Source of the DNA: Moniliella sp. 'wahieum'
Taxonomy: Eukaryota > Basidiomycota > Moniliellomycetes > Moniliellales > Moniliellaceae
Assembly (NCBI GenBank): GCA_003971905.1
Contig: RSEE01000031.1
Coordinates: 62,001-126,000, forward strand
Length of the DNA: 64,000 bases
Reading direction: 5' to 3'
In this document: in pieces, positions 55,628 to 64,000 of the stretch
How positions within the stretch are numbered: position 1 is the first letter of the stretch
How the letters are laid out: each line of letters opens with the position of its first letter
Translations under genes and position numbers: made by a program
Notes under the pieces: generated by a model
Database searches by the model: none
The model's input: only the letters and a program-made list of their open reading frames with translations
Told to the model about the DNA's origin: nothing

Positions 55628-56727
55628 ATGTCCAAGGCCACACCCGAGTTTGACCACGACGCCCCTGTGGCGTCGTTTGAGGAGCACGAGGTGGGCAGTG
55701 AGCCCAGCATGCGCAAACCCGCCAAGCCGAGTATGACCAAGAGTGCCGTTCCGGCCACCCAGGGGGGCGTGATTACGATGCAGCCGGTGCGGGCGGCCGA
55801 GCTGCAACCCAGCTACGCAGCCAAGTTTGATGTGCAAAACGAGCAGATGGGTGCGTATGGCACGTTGGTCAATTGCTGTGGCCAGTGCTGCGCCGTGTTC
55901 CCCGGCGCGATCTGTGGGGTGGGCTACCGCTCGGTCCCGCAGGGTGCGGTGGGCATGGTGACGCGCTTTGGTCGTGTGGTCCGCTCGCTCGATCCGGGTC
56001 TGGCTCAGATCAACCCATGCTCAGAACATGTGGACATTGTGAATGTGCAAATGCGTTTGACGCCGTTGCCTGAGCAACAAGTGTTGACCAAGGACAATGT
56101 GCGCGTGACGATTGAGAGTGTGGTGTACTGGCAAATCAGCAACCCGTATCGCGCCACATATGGAATTACCAATGTGGAAAAAGCGTTGGTTGAGCGGGCG
56201 CACGACGTTGCGCCAAGTCGTTGGCGCACGCACACTCCAAACCGTCATTACCGAACGCGAATCGATCGCAGCGGAGATTGAAGAGATTCTAGAACCCATC
56301 TCGGAAGTGTGGGGCGTTCACACGGAAAGCGTGTTGCTCAAAGATATCATTCTCAGTCGCGAAACCCAGGACTTGCTCTCGTCCGCTGCCACCCAACGCC
56401 GTAGGAGAGAGTAAAGTGATTGCGGCGCGGGCCGAGGTGCAGGCAGCACGACTGATGCGCGAGGCGTCCGACGTGTTGGCCAGCCCGGCGGCATTGCAGT
56501 TGCGGCAACTCGAGGCTCTGCAGAACATGGCCAAGTCGGCCGGGTCCAAGGTGATCTTTGTCCCCATGTCGCTCACCCCAACGGGGGGCGCTGCGATCCA
56601 GGATGAGACGCAGGCTCAAATTGATGCCTCGGCCGGTCCTTCGCGCTTGGTCGCGGCTACCCGACAGGACGGTGCTAATTACTCGATGGGCGATGTGGCG
56701 GCGCTGCAAAAACTGACCGAGGAATAA
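55628..56727 (+). CDS. Stomatin-family (SPFH/band 7) membrane-scaffold protein
   Basis: SPFH proteins form oligomers on the inner leaflet and organise membrane microdomains. The start at 55628 reads MSKATPEFDHDAPVASFEEH. A Cys-rich hydrophobic patch GTLVNCCGQCCAVFPGAICG (about residues 78-97) likely anchors the protein in the membrane with palmitoylation. The SPFH domain follows: VPQGAVGMVTRFGRVVRSLD, DIVNVQMRLTPLPEQQVLTK, VRVTIESVVYWQISNPYRAT, ERTTLRQVVGARTLQTVITE, EIEEILEPISEVWGVHTESV and LLKDIILS. After it come the coiled segment AARAEVQAARLMREASDVLA and SPAALQLRQLEALQNMAKSA, as in human stomatin, then KVIFVPMSL and a short disordered tail. Length about 366 residues, normal. Frame slips lie near 56195 and 56400. 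No intron is seen. Confidence 0.92.
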
Positions 56728-57303
56728 CGTGTTTCGTGTTTCGGTTTCGGCCTTGTGTTTTGATGTTTCGTTTTTTGGGTTCTGCCAACGCACTCGCGCA
56801 TGCATAATGCGCCTATACCGCGTATGAGCAACCAAGTATCTCCCTCCCCACCCTGATGGGCCTTTTCTTCGATAACCATGCTGTGGAAACCCTGATCCCA
56901 GTTGCGATGCAAATAACGACCAGAACAATACATGATTGATGGACGTGACTGTGCGCTCCTAGAAACGGTTATAGAGAATGGCTGTGAGCATGGTCTGTGG
57001 TACCCAGTGGTAGGCCACAAACGATTCACCTTACTCACCGGCTCTTGAAACAACACTCTCTATGTAGGCCAATGCAGGACGAAGAGGGACCGAGTCACAC
57101 GCAGACGTGCAAATCAGGAACAGTAAACGAGGTAGGAGTCAGGATGGATAGCTTTGATGGAGTAGGGAATATATTTGAATGGGAATGGAGAGTGCAGAGT
57201 AGAGAGTGCAGAGGGGGAGGGGGGAGTGGTAGAGGGGTACAGTAAAGTGTGTCGGTGAGATTGGAGATGAGACGACTCGGAGATGAATAATCGATCATCT
57301 CAA
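56728..57303. other. Convergent intergenic region
   Basis: Lies between the ends of the stomatin gene and the minus-strand cupin gene. No gene is seen. Confidence 0.5.
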
Positions 57304-57744
57304 TTACATCTTGCCGCGCATCGCAACGTAAAAGATCTTGGCTTCATCGGGCGAGTTGAACCAGAGTGGTGCCCCATTCTCAATCACCAGCACGTCACCT
57401 GGCTTGGCGGTAAACTCTTCTCCCGTCTCGAGGTTCTTCACCTCCAGCGTGCCCGACAGAACAATCTCTGCACGACCACAACACGAGAGGAACGAGGTGG
57501 TTAGTACCCGCTTCTTCGCATATGAGGTTGAAGAGAGGAGAGGAGAGGAGAGGACTAGGGAAGGGGACGCACTCTGTTCCTTGTAGGTATAGGTATAGGT
57601 CAGCCCTTTAGGGTCTTTCTTCTGGATGTAAAACCCCGAGGTCAAGTCGTTAAGGTTGGACGAGGCAATGTCGCCCAGAAAGGCGCCGGTGCCAAAGTCG
57701 CCGTACTTGGGCTCGGGTTGCGGGTTGACCTTGAGGAGAGACAT
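57304..57744 (-). CDS. Small cupin-domain protein (EutQ-like)
   Basis: This is a single-domain cupin of 111 residues. Exon 1 (57744-57573) starts MSLLKVNPQPEPKYGDFGTG and ends YTYKEQ; an intron of 105 nt (57572-57468, GTGCGT donor, GCAG acceptor) follows; exon 2 continues IVLSGTLEVKNLETGEEFTA, KPGDVLVIENGAPLWFNSPD and ends YVAMRGKM. The PGD turn and the G-X-L-E beta motif are typical of cupins related to the ethanolamine-utilisation protein EutQ. The usual metal-binding His pair is not evident, so catalysis is doubtful; the reaction is unknown. Both exons are clean, without frame slips. Confidence 0.8.
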   Translation of the reverse strand: MSLLKVNPQPEPKYGDFGTGAFLGDIASSNLNDLTSGFYIQKKDPKGLTYTYTYKEQSASPSLVLSSPLLSSTSYAKKRVLTTSFLSCCGRAEIVLSGTLEVKNLETGEEFTAKPGDVLVIENGAPLWFNSPDEAKIFYVAMRGKM

Positions 57745-59065
57745 AACGAAAAGGGGACAGGAAAACGGGAAAATAAAAGGAAGCTTGAAACCTGTGGTGG
57801 TAGGTGGTGGGTGGGATGAGGAGACCAAAAAGGTGCTGCCGGTTCGGAGGTGGGGTATTTATACGCATGCGCTCTGCTACCGAGACGATTGAAGCTTGAA
57901 GCTTCAATGTCGTGCCCAATCTCTATCTTCGATGGCTATAGGTGCAATCGGTACGCATGGCGGCCATGTGGGCGTTAGAGCGGGTGTGCGTAGGCGGAGA
58001 GCTCGGGCTGAGCAACGCCACAATAGCTCTAGAGCCAACAGTGGGTCTCTCTGTCCCCGAGTGAGCTCTGCCTCGGGCTGACTGGGGTGGGACGGACACG
58101 GATCCGTTGCGCTCGCCGCCTCGAGACTAAGCGAGCTCGGCATAGATGATCGATGTAATGAGATCAATGGGATTACGAGACGTTGGATGGGAGCGATTGG
58201 ATGGAGATGGATGGGATGGCTCAGCACAGAGGAGATAGCGGCGGAGGAGACTGGTCGCAGGAGTTAGAAACCAACGGCTACCCCTCCTGCAATGATTGAA
58301 GTTGCCCCTTGCCTTTCTGTGCCTGTGGCCCCGCTACTATGCAGTCCCTTCCACCACATCTAAAGATCTAATCTCTCTCCCATGAAAATCGCAGAGCAAT
58401 TAAGCGCGCATACACTGGCGCTGTGCTTCAGGCCAGGTGACGCGGACCGCTGGTCATCCGTCACCCGTCAAGCTTTAAGCTCCAAGCTTTAAACGTAAAC
58501 AAGTACAGGGTGCACTTGGAGGCATACCGCGCGCTTAAGCCGCAGCAACCATTAATTTTAATCAACGTCCAACATCAACAAACGGATGGATGAGAGATTC
58601 GACTAGGATTACCGATTTCTGATTAGATTCGTATTGCAAACAATCATTAATCATGATTGAAGGCAGAGCGTCGTGTTTTTCCTGATGCTGTTGCTCTTTT
58701 GCGTCGCAAGTATGCACAAGTGTACACCCGACAGCAGGGTGGAAATGGCCCTAACGTGATGCGTAATCGACGTAATCCGTGCTCTGAAATCCCTTGTTTG
58801 TACCCGCTGGGCCAGCCGCGCATACTATCTGCAGGTGGTCCGCAGCGCAGGGCAAAGAAAAAGAAGAACTCAAAGAGAAACGAGCAGTCGGAGTCTGCAC
58901 ACCATCATCAGTGATACTTAGCCGTTTGACAAGTCTCGGTGTCATGTACTGTTGTACGTCCATCAACCACGGTGTGAATCCTCTGCACCCACCTCCCAGC
59001 CCAACCCAACACAAACACATACAGCTTACATCTATCGATCCCAACGACCTCCGTGCTGTGCAGTA
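57745..59065. other. Intergenic, no gene seen
   Basis: ORFs are short and unremarkable. AAGCTTG units (57891-57907) and AAGCTTT motifs (about 58470-58492) are present. Confidence 0.5.
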
Positions 59066-60073
59066 TTACCTTTTCCTAGTACTCCGTCTTGGCCGTCTGT
59101 GGAAGGACTTGAGGAGGTGCGAGTTCCGCAGCCTACCGACAGGCGTGGAGGCTGTATACCCCTCCGCCATCCCGTCATCATGTCGCGCCCCGTTCCACAG
59201 AGCAGCTACTAGATACGTTATTGCCCCTCCTCCGATAGCGACCACGGCGGATGTCTTCTTCTTGGCGCGCGCGCCCCAGATGTGCATGGCACCGTTCGTT
59301 GCAATCCTCTGGGCCAAGCCTTGCTTGCTCAGCGCCTTGGCGCTCAGTTCAAAGGACTTCCAGCTGATCCTCAAATCCATATGTGCACGTGAGACGCCCC
59401 CGAGATGAAGTACTCTCTCGTTTCGTTCCTCCCTTGGCTGGGCCCTTCTCGTAGTTGCGCATCCTTGCAGTACTTTCTGGCCGTCTTACTCTATCATGCA
59501 CTTCTTGGTGCAGACGTGCTGAATACTGGGCCCATACCTTGACACAGTCCCCGAGCTGGGAACGGCCCAGATCCTTGTCGGTGAGAGATTATATTATACC
59601 CCACCGATCTTGGTCCTTGGCTGTTCAAACTGCGGCAGGGACAGCGTCCGGGCACATCAAAAAGCTCTTCCTCCACAGATCGTCCGCCTCGAATTGATGG
59701 TTCAGCTCGATGATCCCGGCCCTTGTTTTCGGGAGAGCAATTCCCTTCAGGATGAGCGAGTGTGGATGGGCGGTCTCTCATCAATCTTCTCGAACTTGAT
59801 CATGTCGGCGACACAAGCAGCAGAGTTGTTATACGATGGAGTCCATAGCGCCCGCCGCGGCGCGTTCCCAGTTGCATATGCAGCATTGTGGCCCTGGATC
59901 GCGTGATCCACCTGTCTCTCGAGCTTCGCTTGGATCTGGTCGTTGCTTCTCTTCACACCCACTGTAAGCACTGGCAGAAGTTCCTCGGAAGCGCCGGCGC
60001 CAGACGTGCGTCTCCTTTTTCTCTCTCTGCTCCTCTGCGGTGCATCCTTTCTCCTCACCACCGCCCCTCTCAT
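59066..60073 (-). CDS. Poorly resolved gene with one membrane segment
   Basis: I do not recognise this. Minus-strand fragments with protein-like composition occur in shifted frames: NDQIQAKLERQVDHAIQGHN (about 59890-59960), NNSAACVADMIKFEKIDERP, ALPKTRAGIIELNHQFEADD followed by LWRKSFLMCPDAVP (about 59640-59740), and AMHIWGARAKKKTSAVVAIG leading into GGAITYLVAALWN (about 59190-59290), a likely membrane segment after a basic cluster. The order suggests one gene with introns or base errors; boundaries are approximate. It could also be two small genes. Confidence 0.3.
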
Positions 60074-61091
60074 TGTGCCCGTAGCAACCAGTATCCTATC
60101 TCTGCAGCCAGCACATCGCAGTACTCTGCGCCACGGCGCAACATAACCATCTTCTTCCCCTGTTCACCAACTTGTTGCCTGCACCGCCTGCTGCCCGCCT
60201 TCCTCGTCCTGCCCCCATCTCTCGGTCCTCCTCGCCTGGTCCGCATTGCTGCCGTAGTCTCCATTCCCTCTCCCCACGTCCATCAGGTCTCAGGTGTCAT
60301 GCACCATACTGTACTGTCCAGTGGCCCACGTTCTCAACGATGACTTGAGCCACCTTCTCTGTAGCGCGCATGCGCGCTGGGGTGCGCGTACGGGCCAAAC
60401 TCCGAAGCGACGGAGTAATGTTACAGGTGTGGAGCGTACGACGATTACGGAAGTAGTTCAAGTGAACCAGACTGAAGAACTATAACTAGCCTCCTGTTGC
60501 AACGTGCCTCCTCCGTCTCCCCTCTACCGTCTGGTCGACTATGTAGTAGTACGCACGAAAGAAGTTGCCTGCAGAACGCGCACGGTCAACCGGGCAAAAA
60601 TAACAAAAACGGAGGTTATCGGAACCGCCCTGAAGGCAGCAGAGATGGGTGCCAGGCAGCGTGATGGATGGCCTGTGTTGGTCCTCGGGAACGGGGCGTT
60701 GGTGGAGGTACGATGCAGAGGTGGGATGCGCGTGGATAAGAAGCTCTCATGGAGATTGACAAGGTCGTCAGTGACATTGACTCGGAGGGCAATGCAATCC
60801 TACCGTACCTTGATAAACTCGTCCTCGAGAGCATGCAAACAATTGACCTCTAACCCTGCTACCGTCCCCGAACATCGAACACCGAACACCTAAAACTACC
60901 AAGCACCTACCCACGGAACCCTTACGTTGTCCAGTTTGCCACTCCCTCTTTTCCTTAGGATTTCCCCCTTCTTCCTCGTGTTTGCTTTTTTCTCTGGGGG
61001 CGGGTGCCTAGTTCGCTTGGTACAGAGTAGAATGATCATTTTCTTCCTATTGCACCTGCACCTGCACCTGCAACGCATCCGCATCTGCATT
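60074..61091. other. Unresolved; possible last exon of a plus-strand gene
   Basis: A plus-strand stretch at 60752-60856 encodes MEIDKVVSDIDSEGNAILPY followed by LDKLVLESMQTIDL and a stop; it has normal coding composition, and a TAA just before it in frame implies an intron boundary upstream. The rest (60074-60750) has no clear coding signal. Function unknown. Confidence 0.25.
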
Positions 61092-62414
61092 TTAGTCACT
61101 TGCGTCCGGCATCAGGGGCGCCGGGTACATCGAGTCGAGCAGCAAGACCCACATGCTAACGAAGCTGAGGCAAGCCAAAGAAAGCAAGTTACGCTTCACG
61201 GCCACGTCCCAATGGAACACGCGGCGTCCAGTGATGGTCAAGGACTGGGTGTAGGTGCGTGTGCGTGTGCGTTTCGGGGTAGTGCATGCGCGGGTGGTTG
61301 GGGCGAAGCAAGTGAGTCCGAGGGCAACGCCGATGCGGCCGGCATGACGAAGTGCGTCGTGGGCACGAGCGCGGGCGCGCGAGGAGCGTACAGCGCTCGA
61401 CGGTAGGTGCGTCGTACGCTGCAGCGTTGGTGTGGGAGTGGGAATGAGAGTGAGGGTGGGAGTGAGGGTGGGAATGGTGGTGGGAGTGGGGCCATCTAGG
61501 ACGTCCAGTTCGCCGCCTCCGACAACGAGTGAGACGGAGGGAGGAGCGGGGGCCAGGCCGGTCGGAGGGGGCAAGGTGCGCGGACACGGGGAAACCAAGA
61601 GCAAATCCGCCTGCCGATCCACAATGTTACTTGTGATCCAGCGTACCAGGACATCGCATGAGGAGGTAGTCACACTGGCTACTACCCAAGCTGCCAAAGG
61701 CTGCGTTGGCCCGAAAAATTTGTGCAGGTTGATTTGCAACAAGGCGCCGCTGATGGCTTGGAGTGCGACCAGACGCACGAGCGACGGAAGGAGTCCATAG
61801 TACAGTAGCCAGCGACGTAACAGCAGCGTGGTCATTGATAAAGCATGAAACGCCGTTGCCATCGACTGGATTCAACCAACCAACCAACCAAACAAACAAA
61901 CAAACAAACAAACCAAAGCATCAAAAGAAACAAAAAGAACCCGCCCGTCAGTATTCGTCTCTCATTTCGTCGCAACTCAGGAACCAAGCACCAATCTTTC
62001 CACACGTACCCAACCGGAAGCCGCCAAATAGTCCAGTGCGCCCGGGGCAGAGCGGTCGCCGATCCGGCGCAGATCTTGGTTGCGCAACGCGACCATCACG
62101 CATTTCCGCCACAAGTACAACGTCCCCAACAACCCGGGCACCGACGCCAACAGACGCAGTGGGTGCAACACAAAATGTGAACCAGTACATCGTCCCTCCT
62201 CCTCCTCTTCTGCCGCCAGAGCCTCCACCATTTCATCCACCTCGTCCACCTCATCCACTTCATCCACCTCATCCACTTCATCCACTTCCTCCTCCGTCAC
62301 ATTCACCGCGTCTCCCTCCAACGTCGCAGCCTCCCGATCGGGGTGGAGGCCAGGAACCAACTCGTCGTCCGATCCCTCCTCTTCGGGGGTAGACGTCGGA
62401 CCGATCCCTGGCAC
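61092..62414 (-). CDS. EOS1: EOS1-like ER membrane protein (N-glycosylation family)
   Basis: EOS1-family proteins are fungal ER membrane proteins implicated in N-glycosylation and oxidative-stress tolerance. The match rests on the central membrane block (about 61640-61830): TTLLLRRWLLYYGLLPSLVR, LVALQAISGALLQINLHKFF and AAWVVASVTTSSCDVLVRWI, which fits the family's RWL.Y-P...VRL pattern. Upstream is another membrane stretch HPLRLLASVPGLLGTLYLWR and LDYLAASGWV (about 62000-62160); downstream is a Ser/Thr/Pro loop and a last segment LLSLACLSFVSMWVLLLDSM. The N-terminus used here (MPGIGPTSTPEEEGSDDELV at 62414) is acidic with a DEV repeat from a 9-bp TCATCCACC unit (62230-62290). An intron probably lies near 61860-61990, where AACC and AAAC repeats occur. 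The true start may be further upstream. Confidence 0.5.
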
Positions 62415-64000
62415 AGCCTGGTCCGGTACGATGACCGTTGCCCTGGTTCGAGGGGGGCTGTAAGGTGGGGGTGGGGGCGGGGAGGACGTGCGCTCGGGGG
62501 TCGGAAGGATCGGCGGGATCGGCGGGATCGGCGGGATGGGAGGGACCGAAGTGACGGGGGCGCGGAAGGCGTAGTGCCCGGTGCAGCGATCCCCGTTGAC
62601 AGGGCCGAAAGCGTGGAGAGGTTGGAGTGCGGGAACGCCGCAGTGGACGGCGACGAGGCGGGCGGGTATCGTGTACGGGGGTTCGACGTCGTCGCGTGCC
62701 CGAGGCTAAGCGGACAGGGGGGGGAGACAGTTGAACGGGCTGGGTGTTGGAGCGATAGCGGGTGGACCCTCCTGAGTGACCTACAGGGGCCGGGTCCAGC
62801 TCGTCGAGAGACGAAGAGGAAAACGGGTACGGATGGCTCGGTGGATGGGAGAGGTGAGCGTCGGGGAATATACCAGGGCCGAGGCTCGCTGCGACGGAAT
62901 AGCCCGTAGGGGACGTGGACGTGTGCGGACAGAGCGCTGGCTAGAAACGCGTGTCTCTGTGCACATCCCCTAAGGAAGAGGACGTCGGCAGGCTGGATCT
63001 TGACATGGAGGAAAGGGGGACAAAAACGGGAAGACCCCAGTCGGTCTGCCTCTTTGCGCAGCTCGGCCTGTGCCGCGCCGAGGCCGGCCACGATGCGGTG
63101 TCGATGGGAGCGAGGCGGGCGGCTGCTGGCCTGTTCTACCTGCGGGAGGGGGCGACGGGCAGAGCGGGAGGGGTGCGGGAGGGACGAAGAGGAGCTGGAG
63201 GCGGAGGGGGAGGCGATGATGGAGTTGGGCGTGCGAGGAGCAGGAGCAGGAGCAGACGCAGGCGGGTGAATGCGGAGGTGAGAGAAGGAGTGGCGCGAGG
63301 CCAGCAGCGGCGGGGGTGGGGGAAGCGGCCCGGGGGGCGCAGGCTGGGTGGGCGCTGCGACGACGGAGGAGGCGGCGGGGTAGCACGGCGGAGGAGGCGG
63401 GGGGGAGGTCGGAGGCAAGGGACGAGCTGCTGGCGGCGGGGCTGGACACGGGGCCAGCGGGGAAGGAGTGGGCTGCTGTAGGTGGCAGCGTCGAGGTCGA
63501 GGGTGAAGGCGGGCGCGGGGGGGGATGGGGAGGGGGGACGGGGTGTCGGGGGGCGGAGAGGGGGGCATTGGGACGGCATGCGACGGGCGGTGGGGATGGG
63601 GGTGGGGGCGGTGCCGACGCGGCTGGTGCTGCTGCCGAGAGACGAGGCATGCCTGCTCTCCACGCGCCCCCTCTGTTGTTCTGCCGATGCGGTGCGGCTC
63701 CGTGGCCCAGCCAGCGGCCGGCCAGCCATGTCCCTCCCTCGCCCACGCTGCCCGTCCGCCCCCGCCCGATTCCTGCCACTTTCAATTTTACTTGCCCCCG
63801 GGACTGACTTGGCGCTATACACGTGCTTTGTTTGCTTTATACACCCCGCTGGGGTCCCTCAAGAGGGGCGGTGTGCGTGAACGCGGTAGACCTGGCTCGA
63901 GGCACTGCTGCTGGCCACGCCGAGTGGACGTGTGCCCGCTACACCGAGTGCACAGGAATAGATCTGTCTCCCTTGCCCATTTGATGGGCCCAGCAACTGC
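62415..64000. other. GC-rich end of window with minus-strand Pro/Ser-rich reading
   Basis: Minus-strand frames open through 62303-63822 are Pro/Ser/Arg-rich. One part, HVKIQPADVLFLRGCAQRHA followed by FLASALSAHVHVPYGLF (about 62880-62990), looks coding, so this may be the N-terminal part of the EOS1-like gene. No start can be chosen. Confidence 0.3.

Noticed and set aside
62303-63568. 421-codon minus-strand ORF as a complete gene
   Set aside because: It is dominated by Pro/Ser from GC-rich DNA and overlaps the EOS1-like reading in another frame; only part may be coding.

Overview
The window comes from a GC-rich filamentous or yeast-like fungus, most likely a basidiomycete. The evidence is eukaryotic gene content (Mediator, TFIID, TIM23 and cytosolic ribosome subunits), short spliceosomal introns of about 56 to 108 nt with GTRNGT donors and CTAAC or CTGAC branch points, a Zn(II)2Cys6 regulator and LTR-retrotransposon remnants. 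I cannot resolve it below phylum. Many conserved genes are split by single-base insertions or deletions, often in homopolymers. Several are essential single-copy genes, so unpolished consensus is the likeliest cause, and CDS coordinates here are outer limits.

Layout. 0-5 kb is gene dense: RPS13 and RPS6 head to head, an unrecognised acidic-tailed protein, and divergent from it an SLC35F6-like transporter. 5-11.5 kb is a repeat island with a truncated LTR, tight hairpins, short-repeat arrays and a complete solo LTR. A Zn2Cys6 regulator (11.5-12.9 kb) is bracketed by that solo LTR and a second, inverted one at 14.1-14.9 kb. Then come an SVOP-type MFS transporter (16.7-18.7 kb), a probable Mediator subunit 13 (19-24 kb), an oligopeptide transporter (25-27.7 kb), a mitochondrial circularly permuted GTPase MTG1 on the minus strand (28.2-31.3 kb), an acyl-CoA synthetase (32.9-34.6 kb) and RPL36 (35.2 kb). 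A second repeat island fills 35.7-39.6 kb.

The right half holds a Ykt6-like longin protein with no visible SNARE coil, TIM21, tRNA-Thr(CGT), TAF12, dephospho-CoA kinase, a low-complexity protein, a 33-copy heptamer minisatellite, a stomatin-family protein, a small cupin, poorly resolved open regions and an EOS1-like membrane protein. No operon-like cluster or dedicated pathway is evident: most genes are housekeeping (translation, transcription, mitochondria, CoA synthesis) mixed with solute transporters.

The most unusual signal is in the intergenic DNA. Short arrays in a strict 7-bp phase occur in which each heptamer is a 6-bp palindrome plus one C or G (or T). Neighbouring heptamers often carry different palindromes, so the phase and symmetry are kept while the sequence changes.
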